From contig CM065184.1 of the NCBI GenBank assembly GCA_033026295.1, forward strand, positions 4,696,001-4,760,000: a DNA stretch of 64,000 nt, written 5' to 3'. The stretch is from Channa striata (taxonomy: Eukaryota > Chordata > Actinopteri > Anabantiformes > Channidae). Below are positions 52,512 through 63,400 of the stretch, one piece after another. The position numbers were made by a program, and so were the translations under genes. The notes beneath the pieces were generated by a model. The model saw nothing but the letters and a program-made list of their open reading frames with translations, was not told where the DNA came from and ran no database searches. Every line of letters begins with the position of its first letter. Position 1 is the first letter of the stretch.

Positions 52512-52584
52512 AGTAGATACATACTTCAGCAGGAATGAACAGCGCCGCTAAGAAGAGGCAAAAGAAGAGGAGCTTCAGGTCCAT
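49213..52584 (-). CDS. habp2: hyaluronan-binding protein 2 / factor VII-activating protease
   Basis: Secreted plasma serine protease. Exons (minus): 52525-52584, 52080-52263, 51836-51925, 51633-51743, 51430-51546, 51224-51334, 50966-51137, 50792-50886, 50344-50704, 50077-50219, 49708-49842, 49469-49614, 49213-49380; phases agree, 630 aa (human 560). Residues 1-20 are a signal peptide (MDLKLLFFCLFLAALF). Residues 21-81 are Lys/His/Asp-rich. An acidic exon follows (GDDDEDDELSDW), then three EGF domains (about 112-224) and one kringle (NDCYVDKGEFYRG to WGYCDVTKC, about 226-310). A Pro/Thr-rich linker precedes a trypsin domain starting at Arg384-Ile385 (ITR-IFGG). Catalytic residues are His432 (TAAHC), Asp480 (NDIALL) and Ser578 (GDSGGP). 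Asp572 in VDSCQGDSGGP predicts cleavage after Arg or Lys. EGF, kringle and protease blocks match human HABP2 closely. All catalytic residues are intact. Confidence 0.95.
52481..52507. repeat. (AT)n microsatellite
   Basis: Perfect AT dinucleotide run in habp2 intron 1, just after the signal-peptide exon. Confidence 0.9.
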
Positions 52585-54483
52585 GACTGCAGTGGATCAG
52601 AAGACATCCAGGGCAGTAAAGTGAGAATGTGCTGTCAGGCAGATCACTCACACTTTTTCTAAACATTTGTGTAAGTACACTAACCTTTGAATCACCAGGG
52701 TCGTCTGGCATCCATCCCTGGTGCTGAGTCAGTTTTATTGATTTTGCTCCAGGATAAGTTATATTATTTTTAATAGTAAAAACAGCAAGAATGTGGTTCA
52801 TACTTGTAACAGAAAGAATAAACTGGAAAAAAAAAATCACCACCCTTGAGACATATTTTACATTCAAACCACAAAAAGAATTTAGATCAAAAAAGCTGAT
52901 CATGTAGTCAGAGGGAAAACAAGAAAGCAAATTTGCAAAGAGTGAGTTGTTTGTTTGACTGTAGACTTTGGATCCACTTCACTAGGTGCATCTCAGGATA
53001 AATTACAGTGTGCTCTTGGTTTTGACAATCCAGTTATTTGAAACCCCAGTAAACTATAATTCATATCATATGATTCTATGTTTAATGAAATAAACCCCAT
53101 CATCACTTGTGCGTCGGTATCAGTAATGTTACTGTAATGTCAGTAATGAACCCTTGGAAAACATTACATGTTATAGAAGAAGAATATGAACACTCAGTAT
53201 GGCTAAGACACCAAAGTTTTTATAGTTTTTCATATTTTAGTAAGGCTCACAGTTTCTAATAATCTGGTAACTGTATCTGCACGTTTGACATGCATTTACA
53301 TGCACTGAAAGTTATATATTATAAGTTTGTGCCTCAGTGTCACCAAAATACTTTTGGACAAGTTCTGTATTAGCAAAGGAACAACTTTTTAATATGAGAT
53401 CCTTTATAAATGATGTTTAATGTTGTATAAACATTGCAACTAATGACAGTATTTATGGTTGATAAATCATTTACTGTCGTAATGTTTAAATTTTAGTTGT
53501 CTGACACACACAGTTATCAGGAGGGTGTTGCATTTACAGTTACATCTACATTTAGTAATTTGGCAGGAACTTTCATCCAAAGGGACTTACAAGTGAAGTA
53601 CAAGGCAAGCAAAAATCTAAGTGCCATGAAATGAAGTGTTTCGTTTCATGAGAGGCAAGTGCAAGAAAAATATATAGAATTTTTTTATTAATATTTTCTT
53701 TTTCATGATTTGTTTTTGTTTTCCATAGATAATTTGAAGACAAACGGGAAATAATGCATATGGAAAGTGGAGGAAGAAAATGTACATTATTTAGTGTCTT
53801 ATTAACCCTTAAAGGCTGAACCCCCTTTTGGTACCTGATATTTAAGTAAAAATAAGTCAAATCCAAATCTATTAGGGACAAAGTAAGCAGAATGCTTAAT
53901 TTTGTAAGACATACGCACAAGATAAGGAAGAATTTTTTTTCCTTCTTCGTTTGAGTTGCAGAAGAGATTGCCTGTTGTTTGAACATTTTGAGTAACGCTG
54001 CTGAACGTGCAGAGTTAGTGTTACCAGATCTATAAAGCATTAGTAAATTATTAATCAACTGCAGACGACCAGTCCAGTCCAGTTTGTTTGTCCACTGCTT
54101 GTGTTCAGGCTGAAACATTTATAATATTTTGTTTATCCTCTCAAAATATTTATTTAATGGATTGCCATAACCTTAGTAGTCCCCAGAAGATGAAAGTTAA
54201 TGACTTTGCTTATGCAGCCTTGTCTTGTGAAAGTTCTCCTTACTGCTGTTTTTGTTTCTATATTACTTGTAGTTTTTTTTTTATCTTACTGGGTTAATGT
54301 TTGCTTGTTTTAAACTTTGATTTTTGACTGCTGATGACACAGGTGTGCTGAATTAAGTATTGATTCAAAGTCAGTGACAAATTTGTAAATTCTTCGTCTT
54401 GTTTGAAGCCATTAGTTACAGCTGACACTCAAAACTGGCAACTTTTGAGCAATTATTACTAAAACCTTGTGTTGAGCTACTGT
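52585..54483. other. habp2 upstream region and intergenic spacer
   Basis: No supported gene. The habp2 promoter should lie near 52600-52750, but no TATA box is convincing. A 181-codon minus frame at 53573-54118 has no recognisable domain and is read as chance. A possible TRIM polyadenylation hexamer (minus AATAAA) lies at about 54149-54154. Confidence 0.5.
53535..53625. repeat. short teleost interspersed repeat, degenerate
   Basis: The block from TTTACAGTTACATCTACATTT through ACTTTCATCCAAAGGGACTTAC resembles a common teleost repeat with the core ATCCAAAGCGACTTAC. Only one arm was recognised, with no flanking duplication. Confidence 0.5.
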
Positions 54484-56044
54484 TCAGCGGTCAGTGGAAG
54501 GGGATGAAGCATTACAGATTACAATGGGCTTTGCGTTGATGCCGTTGTGATCATGACCAGGGCACAGGGCCAGGTGGAGGCAGTCTGAGAAGGCAGCTGC
54601 ACAGAACGAGAACAGTGGAGTCATGTCGTCTGCTGCGAGAAACGTCACCAATCCAGCAGGAAAACTACACAAAACCCCAATCCGACAGAAGCGTTTCGTG
54701 AAAGGCAGCTGATGTGGCACACCGCCGTGCCAAGCTGTATACTCCCCGTCGAAGAACTCGACACACCACGACTCGTGTCCCCGACCTAGCCAACAGGCCT
54801 CAGTGGTGCCCTTGCGGGGAATGGTAGGATAGGTGACACCCAGCTCCCAGTAGGTTTTCCCAGTCACATCAATCTCCCAGTAGTGGCGGCCAAAGCTGAA
54901 GCCTTGCAAACTGATGACATTGAGGGTGGTGTCAAAGCGTCCAGGGAGGTCAGGTAGTTGCTGCCAGGTGTCTGTGAAGGTGGCAGTTTCACCTTGGGGG
55001 GAGACGATCAGCTTTGGGTGAGCGGTCTCTGGGTCTAGCGTCACCTCACTGGAATCTGGAGACACATATTTAACGTATTTATTGGGAACAGTGGACATAA
55101 TAAATTAGTGCGTTATGAAGCTTTATTTAAAAAAGTGTGAACTGACAACTCTTGAGTAGTGTCTTGATTATAGGAGTTTGTGAGCGAATGAGCAGAAGCA
55201 TGTTGCCGGTGAGGCACAGGATCTGTTCAGCTTTAGCCTCGTCCAGGCGCACACTGTTCGGGTCCGTCCTGTTTAGCAGGTCCAGCACTCTGAAAGAGCA
55301 GACCATAGTAAGCTGTTGCTCCACTGCTTCATACCAAAGTGTTGGTTTAATAATTCTTATTTAATTGCATACCTGTCAACTGTCCCCATGTCTTGTTGCT
55401 CTGGATATGAAAATATAGACTAAATAAAAGCAGAACAATCAAAATTAAGTGTACTTTGAAAGCTAAACTTTCACCTCACATAACATTTAATTACAACATA
55501 CAAATGAGAGATAATAGAACATTTAATCATATTAGATCTACTTGACTTTGACACTGTTATGCTCAATCACCATTGTATCAGGCTCTGTCTCAGTCTGGTC
55601 CATTGCCACAGTGAGTCTGGACAGGTCCTGCTCAATGTCCTGGATTACAGAGCAGCTCCTCTCCATCAGCCCATCTAGGGCAGCGACAGCAGCCCGCTCC
55701 TCCATGTCCAGATGGGACAATGTGGTCCTCAGGTCCTCATCCAGGGCGGCCTGGATCTCCTGATATTTCTGTATGATGCTCTCCCTTATCAGTGAGGCCT
55801 TTTTCTGAATCAGTCAAAGCATTTCTCATCTTATTAGACTGCCTGATCACAGGTGTAAATATAGCCTTCCTGCAGGATAACTCATGGAATACTAATTATA
55901 AAACAATAAAGAGAGATTCATGTTGTGGCTAGTCGCAACACAACTTACTGTGATGTCTGACTGTCGTGCTGCCAGTTTCTTCAGCCTGTGTTTAACTGCT
56001 TCTCTTTGCTTCTTTAGACATTCCTGGTGCTTCTCTAATGAGTC
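54484..56044 (-). CDS. TRIM-like gene lacking RING and B-box exon (coiled coil, PRY-SPRY)
   Basis: Minus-strand exons: 55949-56044 (96 bp), 55547-55804 (258 bp), 55373-55398 (26 bp), 55147-55289 (143 bp), 54484-55055 (572 bp including stop). The order and phases follow the TRIM pattern. The first two encode a coiled coil (DSLEKHQECLKKQREAVKHR, then KKASLIRESIIQKYQEIQ). The last holds PRY (DPETAHPKLIVS) and a full SPRY (GRHYWEIDVTGKTYWELGV, SWCVEFFDGEYTAWHGG, RIGVLCSFPAGLVTFL). No RING or B-box exon was found upstream as far as ablim1; the Tc1 element starts 28 bp beyond the first exon. The gene is thus truncated at its 5' end, has an unfound distant first exon, or is a RING-less TRIM. Every surviving exon is open and the splice sites look sound, so decay is not advanced. 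Acceptor choice for the 26-bp exon is inferred from phase. Confidence 0.75.
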
Positions 56045-56071
56045 CTGTAGAAAGTGTTGTGTGTGTATATA

Positions 56072-57654
56072 CAGTGGGGGAAAAAATTATTTGAACCCCA
56101 GCTGATTTTGTATGTTTGCCCACTAACAAAGAAATGATCAGTTTATAATTTCAATGGTAGGTTTATTTGAACAGTGAGAGACAACAATGACAAAAAAAAT
56201 CCAGAAAAATGCATTTCAAAAAAAGTTATAAATTAATTTGCATTTCCATGAAGGAAATAAGTATTTGATCCCCTATCCGTCAGCAAGATCTCTGGCTCCC
56301 AGGTGGATCTTATACAGGTAACGAGCTGACATTAGCAGCCCTCTCAGCTCGTTACCTGTATAAAAGAGACCTGTCCACAGAAGCAATCAATCAATCCAGA
56401 TTCCAAACTCTTCACCATGGCCAAGACCAAAGAGCTTTCCAAGGATGTCAGGGACAAGATTGTGGACCTACACAAGGCTGGAATGGGCTACAAGACCATC
56501 GCCAAGCAGCTGGGTGAGAAGGTGACAACAGTTGGTGCAATTATTCGTAAATGGAAGAAACATAAATTAACTGCCAATCTCCCTCGGTCTGGAGCTCCAT
56601 CAAGATCTCACCTCGTGGAGTTTCAATGATAATGAGAACGGTGAGGAATCAGCCCAGAACTACTCGGGAGGAACTTGTCAAAGATCTCAAGGCAGCTGGG
56701 ACCATAGTCACCATAAAAACAGTTGATAACACACTACGCCGTGAAGCACTGAAATCCTGCTGTGCCCGCAAGGTCCCCCTGCTCAAGAAAGCCCATCTAC
56801 AGGCCCATTTGAAGTTTGCCACTGAACATCTGACTGATTCAGAGGAAGACTGGGTGAAAGTGTTGTGGTCAGATGAGACCAAAATCGAGCTCTTTGGCAT
56901 CAACTCAACTTGCCGTGTTTGGAGGAGGAGGAATGCTGCCTATGACTCCAAAAACACCGTCCCCACAGTCAAATATGGAGGTGGAAACATTATGCTTTGG
57001 GGGTGTTTTTCTGCCAAGGGGACTGGACAATTGCACCGCATCAAAGGGAGGATGGATGGGGCCATGTACCGTCAAATGTTGGGTGAGAACCTCCTTCCCT
57101 CAGTCAGGGCATTGAAAATGGGTCGTGGTTGAGTATTCCAGCATGACAATGATCCAAAACACACGGCCAAGGCAACAAAGGATTGGCTCAAGAAGAAGCA
57201 TATTAAGGTCATGGAGTGGCCTAGTCAGTCTCCAGACCTTAATCCCATAGAAAATCTGTGGAGGGAGCTGAAGGTTCGAGTTGCCAAACATCAGCCACAA
57301 AACATTAATGACTTGGAGAGGATCTGCAAAGAGGAGTGGGCCAAAATCCCCCCTGAGATGTGTGCAAACCTTGTGGCCAACTACAAGAAACGGCTGACCT
57401 CTGTGAATGCCAACAAAGGTTTTGCCACCAAGTACTAAAGCACGTTTTTCAAAGGGATCAAATACTTATTTCCTTCATGGAAATGCAAATTAATTTATAA
57501 CTCTTTTTGAAACGCATTTTTCTGGATTTTTTTTGTCATTGTTGTCTCTCACTGTTCAAATAAACCTACCATAGAAATTATAGACTGATCATTTCTTTGT
57601 TAGTGGGCAAACTTACAAAATCAGCTGGGGTTCAAATAATTTTTTCCCCCACTG
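56072..57654 (+). mobile_element. Tc1/mariner transposon with long terminal inverted repeats
   Basis: A 1,583-bp element beginning CAGTGGGGGAAAAAATTATT and ending with the reverse complement of that string, with TA on each side (56070-56071 and 57655-57656). The terminal inverted repeats are about 200 bp each (56072-56273 and 57456-57654), sharing the ends and the block GGAAATGCAAATTAATTTATAA. It sits in a TG/TA-rich microsatellite, a common Tc1 target. It lies upstream of the first recognised exon of the TRIM-like gene, antisense to it. Confidence 0.95.
56417..57438 (+). pseudogene. Tc1 transposase, inactivated
   Basis: Three plus-strand frames together cover a whole Tc1-family transposase. 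56417-56629 carries the N-terminal helix-turn-helix (MAKTKELSKDVRDKIVDLH, GYKTIAKQLG). 56626-57132 carries the start of the DDE domain (VLWSDETKIELFG, GGGNIMLWGCFS). 57211-57438 carries the end (WPSQSPDLNPIENLWRELK). Two lesions break it: a one-base shift near 56600, and an in-frame TGA at 57130-57132 where the family has a conserved codon. Between the second and third frames, BHDNDPKHTAK-type coding continues after the stop. The copy cannot make full-length transposase. Confidence 0.92.

Positions 57655-57656
<2 letters not shown>

Positions 57657-57680
<24 letters not shown>
57657..57680. repeat. (TA)n microsatellite at the transposon edge
   Basis: TA repeat continuing into CACACAG just after the Tc1 right end. 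With the TG/TA run on the left side it marks the original insertion target. Confidence 0.85.
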
Positions 57681-57686
<6 letters not shown>

Positions 57687-59106
57687 GTATATATATTCAG
57701 CACAGCTCAATTCAACATTAGTAAAGGCGGGCTTAGCCAAACTCTTTGAGGTAAGGTGCACCTGCAGAAGCAGTTTCTTTTAGAGCTGATGTAGATAGGA
57801 GCAGGTTTACTGTAACATGACTCATGTCTCTCCCTTTGATTGTTTATTAAAATGCATATATACATATTTGTATTTTGAGGTGGTATTTTAAAATGGTGCA
57901 ACTTCCCGTAGCATCCCTGAAAGCCTTGTTGGGTAGCTGCCATACAATCAGCTGAAAAGAATTGCTGCTAATAACATGACTGAGCCTAACCCCACTGCAG
58001 TGTTGTGAACCCAGAGGCAAGTATCTTTCTTCCATAATAAAAAAAATGTGCCACCTTATCTGTGAATTAATAAGGCCATTGTAAAAAAAATGAGTTTGAT
58101 GTATTAACTGCATATTTGAGTCTCAAATGGTCAAAGAATATTTTGTCATGAAATTTTAATACTTTATTACCAGGTTTGTCTATTTTTTTTATATTATAAA
58201 CTGAGTGCTTTATTTCCAAATTTCCAAAGCATGCCATGTTTTTCTGCAGAGCTACTCCTGCTCCACTCAAATGACCACACACTTAGATGCTTCACTGTGC
58301 TGAACGACGATGCAGGTGCACAGGTTGACGTGCATTAACTGTACAAGACTGTTGTGGATGAATGTGTAAGTTACTACAGACCGTGTTGAAACCTCCAATG
58401 CAAATAAAATGTCAATTGATTTACAAATAAAGTGGAAACCTGCACTAGTATAACACTCCTAGTACACTGTCAGTGGTCACAGGGCATTGTGGGTAATTAA
58501 TGTATGCATCAGGTTTTAACAAGAAAGAAGAATGTGTGGAAGAAAAGGCATTTTTTGTAAGTCAGGTGATTTTATGGTAACTCTTTAAAGTGCATAGAAC
58601 ACTTCAGATTTTATAAACAGAATAATATTAATTAAATCATGTTCATTGTTTTTACAGATGTAGCTGCAGCTGACAAGTCGTCAATGTGAAAGATGGATTT
58701 AAATAATTTGACAATCACGTTTCAATTTGGCAAAGCTACAAGAGTAATAAGTAAATCTGTCTTTGGTGCTTATCATTGTGTGTATTGGCATTAGAGGTGT
58801 ATTTAAATATACAAGAAAAAAAACTATCTATACACCATAAACTATATAAATATTTGTATCACAGTAAAAGGTCAGATTATGTAAAAAGATTACAGAAACC
58901 TAATCAGTGTTTGTATAGAAGGTCAAAAGACGCCGCTGTTTGTTTGGTTCAATAAGAGTCAACCCGTCCACCTACTACCTCTCGCTTTGTGTAACGTCCC
59001 CGATCCAGTGTGTGTTTACTAGTGAAGTGCAACCCAGAGAGCAGAAAAGAGGCAGTGGGTCCCTTTGGTATAGCCGAGGATCATATGGTTCATGGGGATT
59101 TAAAGC
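57681..59106. other. spacer between the Tc1 element and the ablim1 3' end
   Basis: Examined on the minus strand for a RING/B-box exon of the TRIM-like gene. No Cys/His-rich open segment with a donor was found. Otherwise AT-rich and unremarkable. Confidence 0.5.
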
Positions 59107-60023
59107 TTTATTGGCTTAGATTTCAATACAACAAATGGCAGTGTGGGTTTTCATTTATAAAACAGTTCTTTCAAATACAGTTGCTTCCTACATTTGGTGT
59201 TTTTTTTCTATTTGTTGGTTATTTTATGTTGGACACGGCATTAAAATATATCAACATTTGTACTTCCATTACATGTAAAGGGAACGTTTCTGGTTGTGTT
59301 TTATGAGAGCCTGAGAAGAGAGACATTTTCTTTTTATCAGGGTCAGATGAATGTTTGGTGTGTACAGTAGCCAGGGGATGGACAGTGATGATGTGTAGGT
59401 TCTTGGATGATTCATTTTCATGTCAGTCTAGTAAAACAGCAGGTGGGTTACCTGACTGCTTTCCCAGTGGCTTCTTTTTTTTTTTAAATCAAGGACTCAC
59501 TGAGCCGATTCTTGCAAACTTTGGACCAAAACAATTTCAGCCCAAGCAAAGGAAAGCTGATTCATGTTCAAGCTACGAGCATGGACATTTTGTAATGGTG
59601 CCATGAGGTTCTACTGTACTTACAAAGTTCCACAGGAATCAACAGCAACAAATAGTAGGAATAAACAAGCAAGAACGAAAGGAAAGCAGTTCCACTCGAA
59701 GCAAAGCAAGAATTGAAACAAGCGCAGTCAAACCAAATTACATGACCCTATTTGTCATTCATTCTTTGTCATTTTTGAACATGGAAGAAATTCCCGTTCC
59801 TTGTTTCCTGTGCAAGTCTAACTGGAGAACTCCTCCAGTTCACAGTCTCAGGAAGCATCAGAGGAAAAAAAAAAAAAAAAAAAAAGAGTCCATTTCATGG
59901 CTTCCTTGAATATGTCAAGATAAAACAAAAAAAAAGGAGAAGGAAATAAACCAAAACCTACATCTAGATTACAGTTGTGTGCTATCTGAATGAATGTACA
60001 GTATATGCAAGCTGCTCTGAGCG
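59107..60023 (-). other. ablim1: ablim1 3' UTR (putative)
   Basis: Follows the ablim1 stop codon at 60024-60026. A minus-strand AATAAA at 59112-59107 would give a UTR of about 0.9 kb. It includes a long T run on the transcript strand (poly-A on plus, 59865-59885) and a short hairpin ACTGGAG/CTCCAGT near 59821-59840. Confidence 0.5.
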
Positions 60024-63000
60024 CTAGAAGAGCTTGGCCTTCTTTTTCATGTCGTTGCGTTTCCACAGGGGAAGCCTGTCAAATTCCTGGATCCCCATTC
60101 CAAAGATGTCAAAGAACGTTTCGGGTGCTAAGTGGCGCTAGAATTGAGAACAAAGGTGGAGAAAACAAAGGAGGGGGAGGGTGGAAGGAGGTGTTTGTGG
60201 TTAGCACCAAAACCATAAAAAGGGTCACTGCAAAAATGACAGAAAGCAATGGATACTGCATATTCCTACAGCTGTATTTGTGTAACGTGTCATTTACACA
60301 AAGTAGAGAAATCCAGTATCAATTGCGGACAGTCAGGTGGAAAACTGATACCTCAAGTCTGGTTCTGTCCACATCCCTGGGTAGTTTAGTTCTCCCTCTA
60401 CTGGTTATCATGAGCATTTCATAGGGATACACCTTCAGAAGGAGACACTCATCAGTGAACAGGTCAAACCTACAAGCTAGATTCAAAAACCTCACAAACC
60501 ATTTTCATCATACAAAAGTATGAAAACTTGGATAGTTTTGGTAATTTGACTGTGACAAAAGGGGAACACGGTGGGAGAACAGGTACGTGACAGGAGGCTC
60601 ACTGGGAGTGAGTTTGTTTAGTTGTCGGGAAAATGCAGGGTGTTATGGATCTTTTTTTTTTTTTTTGCTTGTTTGTTTGTTTTTTTGATGTAACAACGTG
60701 CAATATATAAGGTAAGGGCAAAAACATGAAAACAGAGTTATGTAACAGGATATATTTTTAGACAAACTTAAAGTGAACTAAAAAAAGGACCAGTAATGTA
60801 GGCCAAGTAACTCCACATGGAAATGATCGCCCAGTAAAACTGAGGTGTTTCTACTTTTCTAAATAACTAAACCTTCCTGTAATAGGTTAAGCTGAAAAAA
60901 TGATTGTTATGTTGGCAGAAATGCTCATCGATAGGTTATTTAAAGCCTGTGAACAACTCATATCCACATAGTAATGTGTATAGTCTCTTATATACTACAT
61001 AGTATATAGTGATATGAGTTGTTTGGATGACGATCTGGGTGTTGGATTCTCCACTGTATGCTTTATACAATATCCAGCCACTGTAAGGCAAAGCTATGTG
61101 CAGATGAACATGGAGAAGCCAGCATGCTAAGCACTACAGTGACTCAGGCAGCTCCTGAAGCAGCATGCTAAATCAGGAACCCAGCTAATGTGAGTCGTCA
61201 CAGTCAAAAAATCTCCGTTAGCTCCCTAATTCTTCCACCAATGTCCCCACACTACAAGGGTAACTACATCATGCTAAATCATCATCCTTATCTCTCCCTC
61301 CTCCTTTGGGCTGGCCTCTGTCTTTCGAATGTCAAGGCTAGACTAGGTTTGAATTCGTTTTAAATTTTGTCTTTGGTTGAGGTAAAATGCACTTAAAGAA
61401 GTGAGCAATGTATAATTTTGTAAATTGTTTATGCGTCGATTACATTGTTGTTATTAATACAAAAAGAAGAAGATACTTGCTTTTGGTTCCAACATATTAG
61501 GCATAGATACTCCCCTGTCCATCCTTGCAAGTGCTGCACGGCCATCCTTAATGTGCTAAAGAATAGAACATACACAAATGTAATATAGTGGAAGGGGACT
61601 GCAGGGTTAATGGCATGAATATGTCCACTCATGACTGTGGGCACACTGGATGGAGCTTGGATACTGTTCACTATCTCAGTTTGTCTTTTGAGGTGGTCAG
61701 TCGCTTAAATGCTCTCTGAACGTCTCTGTAGTTTAATCTTCTGTGGTGAATTTGGAAATAATATGTTTAAATGTAACATTTAGCTTGAGTCATAACATTG
61801 GTAAACACACACACACACTCACACACACACACACACACACACACAGAACGAGACATGGGGCGATGACTGTACACTGCATTTTACAGTATACTGGTTCAGC
61901 TACTGGGCAGTGCATGTTTGGGTATTTGAAATCACTGCACTGCATGCCCTGTAGTTGACATTACTCCAACAGTGATGCAAGCATGTAAGCAGGAGTGGGT
62001 GGTGTGCATTCAGGGCAAAGTCTCACTTGCAACCCAGAAGCAAGCAAATATATATTGCAAAGTGTGGAAGCATGCCATGTGAAAAAGCAGATGAGAGACA
62101 TACCTGAAACTCTGCAGGACAAAATGGGACAGAAAATGAGACTCACAGTTAATGGTTTTGCTGCAAAATCCACCTGCCAGGCTACTGTCTAGAAACACTG
62201 CTGTCCCTGACACATTGTGTGAATAAATATGCAAAAATTTCCAAATGCATGTCCATTTATGTACACGTAGCAAGCCATTTCTGACTACTGATGCTGAATA
62301 GCTTTGGTGAAATTGGCAAGAGATTTGCTTGATGGCCATGTTTTGGTAGCAGCTCTCACCTCTGCCTCCTCCACACATGTCACCATAGCTGTTGTACTGG
62401 GTGAAATCTGTTGACTGAGGCTGTGGAAACACAGAAGATGGTACATCAACAATAACATATGCGAGTTTTGTTGCCAAGTCAAGGTCAGAATTTGTTTTCA
62501 ATGTACTTACAGGGTATAAAACATGTACAGAATTAATGTTTCTGAGTCTTTTCAACATCTACTGGATTACAAGCAATTTATGTTGCTTGATAGTAAAACG
62601 TTTTTTCATAAGTCTGAATAAGGTCTCACCCGATGCAGTCCATTCCTTCCATAGCCAGGGAGAGAGTTTGTTTTGGTTGGAGAAGTTGGGTCTGAAACAA
62701 ACATTGTCCAGAATTAAGCTTGGTTTTTGAATATACAGGAAAAATCAAGTACCTTCGTACTTTTGCATTGTAGTAATAGTCATTTAAAAAACCCAAACAT
62801 GGTACATGGTGTTATCTAGCACAGACCTAGTGTTAAAGTACATTGCTGACAATTCAAATGCACATTAGCTGATGAAGCTGCTCTGTACCTGCGTCACAGT
62901 TGGTCTGTTTGGGGTCATAGCGCTGAGCAGAGAGGCTGCGCGCGTGACGTTCCCTGATCTGCTCTTTTTCCATCTCCTCCTTCAAAATGAGCTTTCCCAG

Positions 63001-63400
63001 ACCAGACTGAATCTACATACAAACACACACACTCAGACATTGCACACTATTGCAGTATATACACACATCCACTGATATATTTTCATTGTAAAGGAATTTG
63101 CATTCCCCTGATAAATAAAAGAATAAAAATATATATTTATTATTTTATGATGACAGTAAACTTATACTAACTGAATGTGCATTACAAAATAAGAGATGTG
63201 AACCATTACACCTAACTGTATGCATGTACATTAGTGAACAATATTTAATGGGATATACAGTTATGTTGGCATCAGCAGCTGTTAAACAGATGGGTTCAAA
63301 CATCTCAAACTGACCTTGCTGAGATGCTCCTCCTGGAGCTGTTTTCTTTTCAAGGCCTCTTCCTCCTCCTCTTCTCTAGATCGTCTCCGCCCTTCCGAAC
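60024..63400 (-). CDS. ablim1: actin-binding LIM protein 1, C-terminal part
   Basis: Cytoskeletal scaffold binding F-actin through a C-terminal villin headpiece. Exons (minus, 5' to 3'): 63315-63400, 62889-63012, 62630-62691, 62360-62420, 62104-62111 (8 bp), 61481-61555, 60352-60432, 60024-60137; phases agree. Recognised segments: an Arg/Glu-rich helix (SEGRRRSREEEEEEALKRKQ), IQSGLGKLILKEEMEKEQ, SLPGYGRNGLHR, STDFTQYNSYGD, MDRGVSMPNMLEPK, then the headpiece (VYPYEMLMITSRGR, DVDRTRLERHLAPETFFDI, FGMGIQEFDRLPLWKRNDM, ending KKKAKLF). These match human ABLIM1 more closely than ABLIM2 or ABLIM3 as I recall them. The LIM-domain exons lie beyond the right edge. The intron after 61481 has a GC donor. 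Confidence 0.93.
61804..61845. repeat. (CA)n microsatellite
   Basis: CA dinucleotide run with one TC interruption, inside an ablim1 intron. Confidence 0.9.
62104..62111 (-). CDS. ablim1: ablim1 8-bp microexon
   Basis: AGTTTCAG between a TTTTGTCCTGCAG acceptor and a GTATGT donor on the minus strand. The preceding exon ends in phase 1 (G) and the following exon starts in phase 0, so 8 bp is exactly what the frame needs. The result, R-E-F-Q, aligns with R-D-Y-Q of human ABLIM1, and the total spacing between SYGD and MDRG is then the same as in human. Confidence 0.75.

Noticed and set aside
53573..54118. 181-codon minus-strand open frame between habp2 and the TRIM-like gene
   Set aside because: Translation is repetitive AT-rich sequence without domains, partly over a dispersed repeat.
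60433..60469. Alternative acceptor that would extend the penultimate ablim1 exon (FDLFTDECLLLK)
   Set aside because: Using it after the preceding exon breaks the frame or gives a stop. The acceptor at 60432 gives the exact family sequence EPK-VYPYEML.
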